The notes under the pieces are model-generated. The model did not search any database and was not told the origin of the DNA. It was given only the letters and a program-made list of their open reading frames with translations. Source: CAZEQJ01 sp964514385 (GTDB lineage Bacteria > Bacteroidota > Bacteroidia > Cytophagales > Cyclobacteriaceae). Taken from it: 64,000 bases of DNA. The stretch is from positions 1-64,000 of the forward strand of contig CAZEQJ010000012.1 in assembly GCA_964514385.1 (NCBI GenBank). Direction: 5' to 3'. Positions within the stretch are counted from its first letter, which is position 1, and each line of letters starts with the position of its first letter. Positions 19,000 through 29,900 of this stretch are shown piece after piece. A program made the position numbers and the translations under genes.

Positions 19000-19260
19000 A
19001 TGTCAGACAATTCTAAAATGAAAGCCTACTGGCGAAAGAACCTGAGGTACCTGGGCATCCTCCTGGTGATCTGGTTTTTTGCGTCCTTTGGCTGCGGTAT
19101 CATGTTCGCAGATGCTCTTAATCAATATAAAATAGGTGGTTTTCCACTCGGGTTCTGGTTTGCACACCAGGGTTCGATGTATGTTTTTGTAATCCTGATC
19201 TTCGTCTACGTCATCCTGATGAACCGACTGGACCAGGAGTTTGATGTTGATGAAAAATAA
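19000..19260 (+). CDS. DUF4212 small subunit of a sodium/solute symporter
   Basis: An 86-residue protein with two membrane helices (YLGILLVIWFFASFGCGIMF and MYVFVILIFVYVILMNRL). The pattern AYWRKNLRYLGILLVIWF at the N-terminus and FWFAHQGSMYVFV are typical of DUF4212, which is always found next to a symporter of the SSS family and is thought to be its small subunit. Here the symporter follows after six bases. Confidence 0.9.
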   Translation: MSDNSKMKAYWRKNLRYLGILLVIWFFASFGCGIMFADALNQYKIGGFPLGFWFAHQGSMYVFVILIFVYVILMNRLDQEFDVDEK

Positions 19261-19266
19261 ATAGCT

Positions 19267-20949
19267 ATGGATCCTCAGATTTGGACATATATAATGGTTG
19301 GCGGCACCTTTTTGATTTATATCGGGGTGGCCGTATGGTCCCGAGCGGGCTCAACAAAAGAGTTTTATGTTGCCGGTGGCGGAGTACATCCGGTAGCCAA
19401 TGGCATGGCCACTGCTGCAGACTGGATGTCGGCCGCTTCCTTCATCTCAATGGCAGGCTTAATCTCGTTTATGGGGTTTGGCGGAGCCCAGTATTTAATG
19501 GGTTGGACAGGCGGATATGTGCTTCTTGCACTGCTTCTGGCGCCATATCTTCGCAAATTCGGCAAGTTTACCGTGCCCGATTTTATCGGAGAGCGATACT
19601 ATTCGAAACAGGCCCGTCTGGTAGCCTTAATTTGTGCGCTTTTTGTCTCTTTTACCTATGTAGTGGGGCAGATGAAAGGGGTAGGTGTGGCCTTCGCAAG
19701 ATTTCTTGACATTCCTTTTGAAAGGGGTGTATTTATTGGAATAGGCATCGTATTCTTTTATGCTGTACTGGGTGGAATGAAAGGTATTACCTATACCCAG
19801 GTAGCTCAATATTGTGTGTTGATTTTTGCATTTACCGTCCCTGCTATTTTTATCTCCTTGCAGATGACCGGAAACCCTATACCTCAGCTTGGCTTTGGTG
19901 GTAGGCTTAATGATGGCACTTATCTTCTGGATAAGCTTAACCAGCTTTCCGTCGATCTTGGATTCGCTGAGTATACGGCAGTCAATAAAGGCAACAATCT
20001 CAACATGTTTTTCATTACAGCTGCTCTGATGTTCGGCACGGCAGGCTTACCCCATGTGATTGTTCGCTTTTTTACCGTGCCCAGAGTGAAAGATGCCCGT
20101 ATTTCGGCAGGGTGGGCGCTTATCTTCATTGCAATTCTATACACCACAGCACCGGCAATTGCGGCTTTTGCAAGAACTAACCTGATCAATACAGTATCAG
20201 AAGCGGAATATCAAAATGTACCGGAATGGTTTAAAAACTGGGAAAACACAGGATTACTTAGTTTTGAGGACAAAAACAATGATGGCAAAATCCAGTATGT
20301 AGCCGAGGCCGAAAATAATGAGCTCACAGTCGACCGTGACATTATTGTACTGGCCAATCCGGAAATTGCCAACCTGCCGGCATGGGTAGTGGCACTGGTC
20401 GTGGCAGGTGGTCTTGCAGCAGCATTGTCAACAGCTGCAGGGCTGTTGCTGGTAATAGCCACTTCCATTTCGCATGACTTATTGAAAAAATACCTGAGAC
20501 CCGATATTTCCGAAAAAGGTGAACTCCGTGCCGCCAGAATTGCAATAGCTGTTGCAGTGTTGCTTGCCGGCCTTGCAGGCATTAAGCCACCCGGCTTTGT
20601 AGCTCAGGTTGTAGCGCTCGCCTTTGGCCTTGCTGCCTCCTCATTTTTCCCTGCCATTATTCTGGGAATATTTGACAAAAGAATGAACAGAGAAGGTGCC
20701 ATAGCAGGGATGATCACCGGGCTACTCTTCACCCTTGCGTACATAATTTACTTCAAATATATCGATCCTTCGCCTGAAAAACACTGGTTCGGTATTGCTC
20801 CTGAGGGAATCGGAACACTGGGAATGCTGATAAACTTTGTAATTTCTATGGTGGTTTCACGTAGCACTACCCCTCCGCCGTCTGAAGTGCAGGAACTGAC
20901 CGAAAGTATACGGTATCCAAGGGGCTCAGGTGAAGCCTCCGCCCATTAG
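19267..20949 (+). CDS. Sodium/solute symporter, probable acetate transporter
   Basis: A 560-residue SSS-family transporter with about 13 membrane helices. Typical blocks are EFYVAGGGVHPVANGMATA, AADWMSAASFISMAG, GLPHVIVRFFTVP and GGLAAALSTAAGLLLV. It belongs to the group paired with DUF4212 and acetyl-CoA synthetase, so acetate or a related short acid is the likely substrate. A periplasmic or cytoplasmic loop near residues 333-346 reads DKNNDGKIQYVAE, a full EF-hand calcium loop by position (D, N, D, G, I, E). Inner membrane. Confidence 0.88.
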   Translation: MDPQIWTYIMVGGTFLIYIGVAVWSRAGSTKEFYVAGGGVHPVANGMATAADWMSAASFISMAGLISFMGFGGAQYLMGWTGGYVLLALLLAPYLRKFGKFTVPDFIGERYYSKQARLVALICALFVSFTYVVGQMKGVGVAFARFLDIPFERGVFIGIGIVFFYAVLGGMKGITYTQVAQYCVLIFAFTVPAIFISLQMTGNPIPQLGFGGRLNDGTYLLDKLNQLSVDLGFAEYTAVNKGNNLNMFFITAALMFGTAGLPHVIVRFFTVPRVKDARISAGWALIFIAILYTTAPAIAAFARTNLINTVSEAEYQNVPEWFKNWENTGLLSFEDKNNDGKIQYVAEAENNELTVDRDIIVLANPEIANLPAWVVALVVAGGLAAALSTAAGLLLVIATSISHDLLKKYLRPDISEKGELRAARIAIAVAVLLAGLAGIKPPGFVAQVVALAFGLAASSFFPAIILGIFDKRMNREGAIAGMITGLLFTLAYIIYFKYIDPSPEKHWFGIAPEGIGTLGMLINFVISMVVSRSTTPPPSEVQELTESIRYPRGSGEASAH

Positions 20950-21017
20950 ACTTGAAATCCAGCAAAATAATGATGAGATTTATTGAAACACATAACTAAA
21001 GACTAATCACTTATTTT

Positions 21018-22913
21018 ATGAGTAATAAAATACAAACCCTATCAGGATATTATCATGAATACCAAAAAAGTGTACTCGATCCGGAGATCTTCTGGAGCCG
21101 TGTGGCTGAGACCTTTCACTGGAAAAAGCCCTGGTCAAAAGTACTGGACTGGAATTTTAAAGAACCTGATATCAGATGGTTTGTGGATGGTGAACTCAAC
21201 ATTACAGAAAATGCGCTGGATCGTCATCTGTTCACCAAAGGAGATGAAACTGCCATTATCTGGGAACCTAACGACCCGAAGGAAGATAGTTTGCATATCA
21301 GCTACCGGGAATTACACCAGCTTACCTGTCAGTTTGCTAATGCCATGCTGGCACAAGGTGTAAAAAAGGGTGACAGGGTCATTATTTATATGCCTATGGT
21401 TCCGGAGGCAGCTGTGGCTATGCTGGCCTGCGCCAGAATAGGTGCTGTTCATTCTGTGGTGTTTGCCGGTTTTTCAGCTCAATCACTAGCCGACAGGATC
21501 AATGACTGTGAGGCGAAAATGGTACTCACATCAGATGGCAACTTCCGTGGGGCTAAAACCATCCCTGTAAAGGCCGTTGTGGATGAGGCATTAAAATCGA
21601 GTTCCACCGTCGAAAAGGTGATCGTCTTAAAACGAACAAATGAAGCTGTGGAGATGCACCCGGATCGTGATATCTGGTGGCACGAAGCTATCAAAGGTCA
21701 GCCGTCAACACATCAGGCAGAAACAATGGATAGTGAAGATATGCTTTTCATACTTTACACATCGGGTTCCACGGGTAAACCGAAAGGCGTTGTGCATACC
21801 ACAGGTGGCTATATGGTTTATACCTACTATTCCTTCCTTAATGTATTTCAGTATACTCAGGGCGACACCTATTGGTGCACTGCTGATATCGGATGGATTA
21901 CGGGGCATTCTTATATCGTCTATGGCCCATTGCTAGCTGGCGCCACCACCATAATGTTTGAAGGAGTACCTACATATCCACACCCGGGAAGGTTCTGGGA
22001 AATTGTAGATAAATATAAAGTTAACCAGTTTTATACAGCTCCTACGGCAATCCGCGCCCTTCAGGCTTTTGGCCTCGAACCTTTAGAACCTTATTCACTC
22101 AAATCGCTCAAGGTAATCGGTTCTGTGGGAGAACCTATTAATGAGGAGGCCTGGCATTGGTATCATTCTCACGTCGGTAAGGCAAACTGTCCGCTGGTAG
22201 ACACATGGTGGCAGACGGAAACGGGGGGTATCATGATCTCAGCATTAGCAGGTATCACGCCCAATAAACCGGCACACGCCTCCCTGCCATTACCTGGCAT
22301 TCAACCTATTATCGTCGATGCAGAAGGTAAGGAGTTAACAGGAAACAACGTGGAAGGTAATCTTTGTATCAAATTTCCATGGCCCTCCATGCTGCGCACC
22401 ACATATGGTGATCATGAACGTTGCCGCCAGACGTACTTTTCTACCTATCCGGGGTTATACTTTACCGGTGATGGCGCTAAAAGAGATCACGATGGCTACA
22501 TCCGTATCCTGGGTAGGGTAGATGATGTGATCAACGTATCAGGACACCGCATGGGTACAGCCGAGGTAGAAAATGCCATTAATGAGCATCCTAAAGTAGT
22601 GGAGTCAGCTGTAGTGGGGTATCCACATGACATCAAAGGTCAGGGTATTTACGCTTTTGTCATTTGCGACATGGAAGGTCGTACCGAAGAAAATCTGATT
22701 CAGGAAATAAAACAAACGGTTAATCAGATCATTGGCCCGATCGCACGACCGGATAAGATCCAGATCGTACCGGGCTTGCCGAAAACACGGTCGGGGAAAA
22801 TCATGCGACGCATTCTTAGAAAAATTGCCAGCAATGATTTTGATAATATGGGGGACACTTCCACGCTATTAAACCCGGAAGTTGTAGAGGAAATTAAGAG
22901 CGGAGCCAGCTAA
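21018..22913 (+). CDS. acs: Acetyl-CoA synthetase (acetate-CoA ligase)
   Basis: A 631-residue AMP-forming ligase that activates acetate to acetyl-CoA. The P-loop-like YTSGSTGKPKGVVHTTGG, the DTWWQTETGG core, the YFTGDGAKRD hinge region and the C-terminal PKTRSGKIMRRILR are all present. Lys594 in SGKIMRR is the catalytic lysine that is acetylated in characterised Acs enzymes to switch them off. Length is close to the usual 640-650. It lies after the symporter and before a DUF294 signalling protein, the standard order of this acetate module. Confidence 0.96.
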   Translation: MSNKIQTLSGYYHEYQKSVLDPEIFWSRVAETFHWKKPWSKVLDWNFKEPDIRWFVDGELNITENALDRHLFTKGDETAIIWEPNDPKEDSLHISYRELHQLTCQFANAMLAQGVKKGDRVIIYMPMVPEAAVAMLACARIGAVHSVVFAGFSAQSLADRINDCEAKMVLTSDGNFRGAKTIPVKAVVDEALKSSSTVEKVIVLKRTNEAVEMHPDRDIWWHEAIKGQPSTHQAETMDSEDMLFILYTSGSTGKPKGVVHTTGGYMVYTYYSFLNVFQYTQGDTYWCTADIGWITGHSYIVYGPLLAGATTIMFEGVPTYPHPGRFWEIVDKYKVNQFYTAPTAIRALQAFGLEPLEPYSLKSLKVIGSVGEPINEEAWHWYHSHVGKANCPLVDTWWQTETGGIMISALAGITPNKPAHASLPLPGIQPIIVDAEGKELTGNNVEGNLCIKFPWPSMLRTTYGDHERCRQTYFSTYPGLYFTGDGAKRDHDGYIRILGRVDDVINVSGHRMGTAEVENAINEHPKVVESAVVGYPHDIKGQGIYAFVICDMEGRTEENLIQEIKQTVNQIIGPIARPDKIQIVPGLPKTRSGKIMRRILRKIASNDFDNMGDTSTLLNPEVVEEIKSGAS

Positions 22914-22924
22914 GACGTAAATCT

Positions 22925-24793
22925 ATGGGTAATGTGATTCATGACCGGATAATTTTCTTCCTGAGAGAACATCCGCCATTCAGTTACCTGAGTTCATCGC
23001 AGCTAGACCAAGTTACATCACAAATTACTGTTAACTATGCTGAAGATGGTGCACTGATTTTTCGACAGGGTGAGGAGGGTAATGGATTAGCCTACATCCT
23101 TAGAAAAGGGAATATACAATTATTTACCCATGATCAGCTCGTAGACCAGTGTGAGCCAGGTGATATCTTTGGTGTACGGAGTATACTGAATAATACACGT
23201 TATGTGATGTCGGCGAAAAGTGTGGGTGAATCGCTCGTATATAGCCTGCCGGAACCTGTTTTTAAAGAGATACTAGAAAACAACAGTGCATTTTCTCTTT
23301 TCTTTGCCCACGGATATGCTGCCGGTCAGGCTGTTGTGCGAAACGCTTCTGAAACCGAATTATCTGCAATAAGTGAATTGAGGTCACTTGATCAGCCGCT
23401 TAACTTCACCCGTGATGTACTCACATGCCAGGCTGATGTCAGCATTCGCTCGGCAGCGGAAATGATGCGCGAACGTCGATGCGGTTCTATTGTGGTGGTG
23501 GATAGCAACCAGCACCCTGAAGGAATAGTGACGGATACAGACCTGAGAAACAAGGTAATTGCAGATGGGAAGTCAATAGCATTACCGATATCTTCTATCA
23601 TGTCTGCGCCGGTATATACGATTTCTGTGCAAACGAACCTCTCGGAGGCTCTCGGCATTATGATTCGGAGCAATATCCACCACCTGATCATGACAGAGGA
23701 TGGGACCGCCCAAACACGAGTCGCCGGAATGGTGTCAGATCATGACATAGCCATGTCACAGCAAAATCATCCGGTAGCATTAATAAAGGCGCTTAAGTAT
23801 GCTGACACGAAGGAAAAGTGGAAAGAAATCAGAGATACTGCAGATCTTCTGATTGAAGATTATTTTGATAAAGGCGTAAACGTGGATATTATTTCAGGGC
23901 TGATTACCACCTTAAATGACCTTATTATTGAAAAAGCCTATAATGAGGCTATAGAAAAATTAGGCAAAGGCAAAAGTCCGGTAGCCTGCTGGATAAGCCT
24001 CGGCAGTGAAGGACGGGAAGAACAGTTACTGCGGACAGATCAGGATAATGCCATTATTTTTGAAGAAGGTCAGGATAAATCCACCATTCTTGATGTCGCG
24101 TCATATGTGAATGATGTGCTTTTATACTGCGGTTTTGAGAAATGCCCCGCTGATATCATGGCGCGTAATCCTGATCATTGCCTTTCACTATTTGAATGGA
24201 AACAGCGATTCAATACCTGGATGTTTACCCCTGAGCCAAAGGCGTTGTTACATGCCAATATTTTTTTTGATTTTCGTCCTGTAGCAGGTAACAAGGCGCT
24301 GGCAGAAGAACTGGCCAGTTACCTTGAAGAGAAGGCGACCGCTAATGAATTATTTCTCGGTCATCTGGCCAAAAATGCCACGCTGAATCCACCACCACTA
24401 GGCTTTTTCAATCAGCTGCTGGTAGAGAAAAGTGGTGAACATAAAGATCAGTTTGATATTAAAAAGCGGGCTATGATGCCACTCAGCGATGCAGCACGAA
24501 TTCTGGTGCTGTCACATGGCCACATGAATATACAAAATACTACAGCACGGTATTTGTATCTTGCGGATAAAGAACCGTTCAACCAAGCCTTATTCAGCGC
24601 AGCCGCTGCAGCATATGAAATATGCCTGAAACTTAGAACCCGGAGTGGCATACTGAACGGAGACACGGGCAGATACATCGATATCAATGGTATGAATAAG
24701 CTGGATAAAAAATCACTCAGAAATGTATTTTCCACTATTTCCGAACTACAGACCCTGCTGAAAACACGGTTTCAATTGTCATACTTCAGCTGA
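22925..24793 (+). CDS. cNMP-binding/CBS/DUF294 nucleotidyltransferase-like signalling protein
   Basis: A 622-residue cytoplasmic protein. Order: cyclic-nucleotide-binding-like domain (about 15-130), two CBS domains (about 160-285), the DUF294 nucleotidyltransferase domain (GSEGREEQLLRTDQDNAIIF, with Asp372 and Asp374 as candidate metal ligands) and the DUF294 C-terminal helical domain. Members of this family are encoded with acs and the SSS symporter in many bacteria and are thought to sense adenylates and control acetate use, possibly through protein nucleotidylation. The reaction is unproven. Its stop overlaps the next start by one base. Confidence 0.9.
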   Translation: MGNVIHDRIIFFLREHPPFSYLSSSQLDQVTSQITVNYAEDGALIFRQGEEGNGLAYILRKGNIQLFTHDQLVDQCEPGDIFGVRSILNNTRYVMSAKSVGESLVYSLPEPVFKEILENNSAFSLFFAHGYAAGQAVVRNASETELSAISELRSLDQPLNFTRDVLTCQADVSIRSAAEMMRERRCGSIVVVDSNQHPEGIVTDTDLRNKVIADGKSIALPISSIMSAPVYTISVQTNLSEALGIMIRSNIHHLIMTEDGTAQTRVAGMVSDHDIAMSQQNHPVALIKALKYADTKEKWKEIRDTADLLIEDYFDKGVNVDIISGLITTLNDLIIEKAYNEAIEKLGKGKSPVACWISLGSEGREEQLLRTDQDNAIIFEEGQDKSTILDVASYVNDVLLYCGFEKCPADIMARNPDHCLSLFEWKQRFNTWMFTPEPKALLHANIFFDFRPVAGNKALAEELASYLEEKATANELFLGHLAKNATLNPPPLGFFNQLLVEKSGEHKDQFDIKKRAMMPLSDAARILVLSHGHMNIQNTTARYLYLADKEPFNQALFSAAAAAYEICLKLRTRSGILNGDTGRYIDINGMNKLDKKSLRNVFSTISELQTLLKTRFQLSYFS

Positions 24794-25443
24794 TGTTTTT
24801 CAAAAACAAAAAACATCCATCAACAGAAGCGTGGCGCAGGTATACCGCTTATTCTTTTCAGCCAGGTAGGAAAACGTCACTGGATTTATTGTCCTTCTGC
24901 GTCATCGACATTGAAACAACAGGTTTTAAAAACAATGACGAAATTGTAACGGTTGGTGCCCTTCACATTACCGCTGATGCAATTAATCTTCAGCAGGTGC
25001 TTGATCAGAAATACCCACATATACAAAAAGGGGCAGAGGAAATACATGAAGAGATGAAAGCCTCCGGTACAACCAAATCCAAACAAAAATTGCTCGAGGA
25101 ATTGCTTGACTTTATAGGTAACCGCATTGTTGTTGGCCATCATATTGGCTTTGATTTGTCCAGATTAAACCGGGAGATTCATCAGAATTTCGGTGGTAAG
25201 CTAAAGAATCCGTCACTGGACACCTTATCCCTGGCACAAAGGCTGGAACCGGAAAGATATTACAGGAGCACCGGTGATGAGCATCTGCTGAGCCTTGACA
25301 AGCTCGCTGAATACCTGGATGTAGATATCGAAAACCGCCACACTGCACTCGGTGATGCCTTCATTACGGCTTGTGTATTTCAAAAATTGATTGCCAGGAT
25401 GAAAAAGCGAGGCATAACAAATTGGGGTTCATTACGGAAGTGA
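24793..25443 (+). CDS. DEDDh 3'-5' exonuclease (DnaQ-like)
   Basis: A 216-residue exonuclease. Exo I is FCVIDIETTG with Asp39 and Glu41; Exo II is VGHHIGFDLSRLN; Exo III is ENRHTALGDAFIT with the DEDDh His and Asp. It resembles the epsilon subunit of DNA polymerase III but lacks the polymerase-binding tail. It is coupled to the DUF294 gene, an arrangement seen in other acetate modules, so it may process a nucleotide signal rather than DNA; that is inference. Confidence 0.9.
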   Translation: MFFKNKKHPSTEAWRRYTAYSFQPGRKTSLDLLSFCVIDIETTGFKNNDEIVTVGALHITADAINLQQVLDQKYPHIQKGAEEIHEEMKASGTTKSKQKLLEELLDFIGNRIVVGHHIGFDLSRLNREIHQNFGGKLKNPSLDTLSLAQRLEPERYYRSTGDEHLLSLDKLAEYLDVDIENRHTALGDAFITACVFQKLIARMKKRGITNWGSLRK

Positions 25444-25656
25444 TCATTGAAAACAGGTAGCACATCGATTAATAATGGTGGCTCCTGATTATATCTTCTA
25501 CCTCATCAATTCTCGAAAAAAAACTCATCAAAAATTTCACAACCTGAAATTAACACGAAATTAGTGTATATCTTTTCTTAATATTGAGTGTGGTCTGAAA
25601 CCCGCAGTTTTTTCGCAAATTTCTATATTTCTGATCATATTAACGGTCTTTTTAAA

Positions 25657-26955
25657 ATGAAAATAAACACCATAGTACTAACTCTTCTGGCTTTTTACTT
25701 TTTCTCATGTCAATCCACTGACTTTCAAAAGGTGATTATTGTACAAGATGAGAAGGGTAAAAAACTGCAGGTAGGAAATGAGGACTTTTTCATACATGGA
25801 ATGAACTGGGATTATTTTCCAATTGGCACCACATACGATTATAATCTCTGGGATAAGGACGAAGAATTTATTCGTGAGGCACTGGATTACGAAATGGCAT
25901 TGCTCCGTAACATGGGCGTGAATACGCTTCGGCAATACGACAACATACCTCCGCGCTGGATCACCTATATTTATGACAATTTCGGTATCTACACCGTAAT
26001 CAATCATTCCTTTGGCCGATATGGCATTACTACACCGGACGGTGAATGGGAGGCCAATACCGATTACACCAATATCCATACCCGGGAGTCACTGTTATCC
26101 GAAGCTGATGCTCTCGCAAGAAATTACCGGAATACACCCGGCCTGTTGATGTATCTGCTGGGGAATGAGAATAATTATGGACTGCACTGGGAAGGTGCCG
26201 CTACAGAGGACATTCCGACTGATGATACTCAAAATGCTTTAGATAATGCGCGAGCAATGTACCGTCTTTTTAATGATGCCGCCATACGCATCAGGAAAAT
26301 CGATAATGCAGTACCAGTTGCGATCTGCAATGGTGACCTTCAATATATTGACATCATTGCCGAAGAATGTGATGCAGTTGACGTTTTCGGTACCAATATT
26401 TACAGAGGCAAATCATTTGACAGCACATTTATTCACGTAAAAGAAAAATTAGGTATGCCCGTGATGCTGACTGAATTTGGCTCTGATGCTTACCATGCGA
26501 TCGACAGCATAGAAGTCCAGAAAGAGCAGGCTTATTACCTCCTGCACAACTGGTACGAGGTCATGGTCAATGCCTATGGCCATAACAATGCAGGCAATGT
26601 ACTTGGAGGCTTTACATTTCATTTCAGCGACGGATGGTGGAAACATCTCCAGGATAAAAATCTTCATATTCATGATACACATGCCTCCTGGTCCAACGGA
26701 GGGTACTCCTTCGACTACCATACTTCGCATAATAACATGAATGAGGAATGGTTTGGCATTTGTGCCAAAGATACCCCTGCGGTGGAGGGTGGACATTATA
26801 AACTGAAGCCGCGGGCTGCGTACTACCTCCTGAGCGAAATCCACCGGCATAATCCGTATGAATATTCCACTACCAAAGACCTGGAGAAGGTTTTTAATGA
26901 ATTAAGTATTGATAAGGCATTCGAGAACGCGCAAAACCTATCCCAAAACCAGTAA
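25657..26955 (+). CDS. GH-A clan (GH2-TIM-barrel-like) glycoside hydrolase lipoprotein
   Basis: A 432-residue lipoprotein; the ATG at 25657 starts the signal (MKINTIVLTLLAFYFFSC). The fold is a (beta/alpha)8 barrel of clan GH-A. LLGNENNYGL carries the acid/base Glu171 after the typical N, and MLTEFGSDAY carries the nucleophile Glu273. It lacks the N-terminal jelly-roll of full GH2 enzymes. By similarity of layout it could belong to GH2 or to a beta-1,3-glucan family such as GH158; the family cannot be fixed by eye. It opens the second glucan operon, so beta-glucan is the likely substrate. Periplasmic or outer-membrane anchored. Confidence 0.78.
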   Translation: MKINTIVLTLLAFYFFSCQSTDFQKVIIVQDEKGKKLQVGNEDFFIHGMNWDYFPIGTTYDYNLWDKDEEFIREALDYEMALLRNMGVNTLRQYDNIPPRWITYIYDNFGIYTVINHSFGRYGITTPDGEWEANTDYTNIHTRESLLSEADALARNYRNTPGLLMYLLGNENNYGLHWEGAATEDIPTDDTQNALDNARAMYRLFNDAAIRIRKIDNAVPVAICNGDLQYIDIIAEECDAVDVFGTNIYRGKSFDSTFIHVKEKLGMPVMLTEFGSDAYHAIDSIEVQKEQAYYLLHNWYEVMVNAYGHNNAGNVLGGFTFHFSDGWWKHLQDKNLHIHDTHASWSNGGYSFDYHTSHNNMNEEWFGICAKDTPAVEGGHYKLKPRAAYYLLSEIHRHNPYEYSTTKDLEKVFNELSIDKAFENAQNLSQNQ

Positions 26956-26967
26956 AAAAACCAACGA

Positions 26968-29900
26968 ATGAAAAACGTGAAGATAAACGGAGAGGAATAT
27001 TTCAGGATAAGTAATCATGACCAGTTGCGCCCGTTTTTTATGAATATTGTTAGCGATTCTAATCATTGGATGTTCGTATCCAGCAACGGGGGTTTGACTG
27101 CAGGGCGTATAAACTCCGAATATGCTTTATTTCCATATTATACGGATGATAAAATAACCGACAACCACGATAACACAGGTAGTAAAACCATTTTCCGGGT
27201 AAATGATAAAATCTGGGAGCCATTCTCACCTCGCTTCCAGCATCTTTACAACCATACCCGGAATCTTTATAAAAATAAATACGGCAACCGGTTGATGTTT
27301 GAAGAAATCAACCACGACCTGTCACTCGTTTTTCGGTATGAATGGAGCACAAGCCATAAATATGGGTTTCTCCGCAATTGTTTTTTACTAAATACAGGGT
27401 CTGATCCGCAACAACTCACTCTCCTTGACGGTCTCCAGAATATCATGCCTGCCGGTGTTCCATCAGATTTGCAAAACAACACCTCTAACCTGGTGAACGC
27501 CTACAAGCGGTGCGAGCTTGATCAAAATTCCGGCCTTGGGATATTTTCATTAAGCGCCGTTATAATAGACCGGGCGGAACCAAGCGAAGCCCTTAAAGCA
27601 AATTCAGTATGGTCTGCAGGCCTTGAAAACCCTACTTACCTGCTTTCGACTCTGCAGCTGGATGATTTCCGGAATGGAAGGGAAATCCGGCCCGAGCATG
27701 ATATCAAGGGAGAAAGAGGTGCTTATTTTATTTCGGGCGATGTCACACTTTTACCCGGGAAATCAGCGTCATGGAGCCTTATTGCAGACGTAAATAAAAG
27801 TCAGGCCGACATTGCCTCACTCATCCAAAATATATCAGAAAAGGGTGATTCGCTGCTTCAGGAAGTAGAAATGGATAGAGACTGGGGCACACATAATCTT
27901 GCCGGACTGATAGCCTCAGCGGACGGGATGCAGCTAAGCAGCGACGCAAAGCTCAATGCCCGTCACATTTCGAATACCCTTTTCAATGTCATGCGTGGTG
28001 GCATATTTGATGATGGCTATAATATCGCAAAATGGGACATCGAAAACTTCATTAAAAGCGCCAATAGGGATGTGTATCAAAAGCATCAGGATATCATCCA
28101 TAAACTCCCGGACCGATTACGCCTGGAAGAGCTTTTTGCAGCCGCAGATGCTACCGGCGACCCTGACCTCATCCGGATAACCCGTGAATACCTGCCATTG
28201 AAATTCAGCAGACGACACGGTGACCCCAGCCGTCCCTGGAACAGGTTTTCTATCAACACAGTAAGCGAGAAGGACGGCTCAAAAGTGCTGGATTATGAAG
28301 GTAACTGGCGTGATATTTTCCAGAACTGGGAGGCTTTGGCTCATGCCTATCCGGGATATATTCAATCCATGATCACAAAATTCCTGAATGCTACTACACT
28401 GGATGGATACAACCCCTACAGGGTTATGAAGCACGGCTTCGACTGGGAAGTGATTGACGAACACGACCCCTGGGCATATATCGGATACTGGGGAGACCAC
28501 CAGATCATATACCTGCAAAAGTTTCTGGAGTTTATAAAGGACCATTTCCCGGACCGAATGCAAAAAATAATGGGCGAATCGTGGTTTGTTTTTGCTAACG
28601 TACCTTATAAAATCAAGGCCTACCGGGAGATATGTCAAAACCCGAAAGATACCATCATTTTCGATACAGCAGAAGACCTTAAAATCAGAGCATTGCGCGA
28701 TAAAATCGGTGCTGACGGCGCCATAAGAATGGCAGATAGTACGCCTGTCTGTGCCGGCTTCATTGAAAAATTATTGATTACTGCTCTCACAAAACTCTCC
28801 AATTTTGTACCTGAAGGCGGTATTTGGATGAATACTCAACGACCCGAATGGAATGACGCCAATAATGCCCTGGTTGGAAATGGCGTTTCTATGGTCACGC
28901 TTTACTATCTGCGTCGTTTTTTTAGCTTTTTCATTGATATTTTACCGTCAGATGGTGAAGTGGATGTGGCAGCACCACTTCATTCCTTTTATGCTGGCAT
29001 CAAAAATGCCTTGACATCCCATCATGACCTTCTGTCTGATGCCATCGACGATACCTATAGAAAATCCATTATGGATATGCTGGGCGAAGCAGGGAGTGAA
29101 TACAGGCAACAAGTTTACGCCGGAAAATGGTCTCACGAAGGTCAAAAACTCCCCTGTGATGAGCTTCGTGATTTCGGTGCTTTGGTGCTTCAATATCTGG
29201 ATCATTCCATCAAAGCCAATAAACGTAAGGATGGCCTTTACCATGCCTACAATCTGCTGAGTCTGTCCAAAGATAAGGCCGCAATCACCTATCTGGATGA
29301 GATGCTGGAAGGCCAGGTAGGCGTGCTTAGCTCGGGATATCTTGAGCCGGAGGAGTCAGTAAGTGTATTGGATGCATTAAAGCAAAGCCGGCTTTTCCGT
29401 GAAGACCAGTACAGTTATATTCTTTATCCTGATAAAACGCTGCCCGGCTTTATGGAAAAAAACAGGGTGTCAGCTGACAAAATAGAACAAAGCAGTTTAC
29501 TGAAACACCTTGTATCCATTGGTGACAACTCTATACTGCAGAAATCGCCATACGGGCATTATCATTTTCATCCGGATTTCCGGAATGCAGATGTACTTAA
29601 GCAGGCATTGGAAAACCTTTCACCTGAGTTTTCTACACTTGTGGAAAATGAGAAGGGCAAGGTAATGGAACTCTACGAACAGGTTTTTAATCATAAAGCA
29701 TTTACAGGAAGGTCAGGAACATTCTTCGCCTATGAAGGTCTTGGATCAATTTACTGGCATATGGTATCCAAGTTGTTGCTTGCTACCAACGAATGTATCC
29801 GACAGGCAATTGACTCGAACAGCAGTCCTGAAATTTCCGGCCGGCTGATGGAACATTACTATGAGATTCAAGCCGGCATCGGCACCCATAAAAGTCCGGA

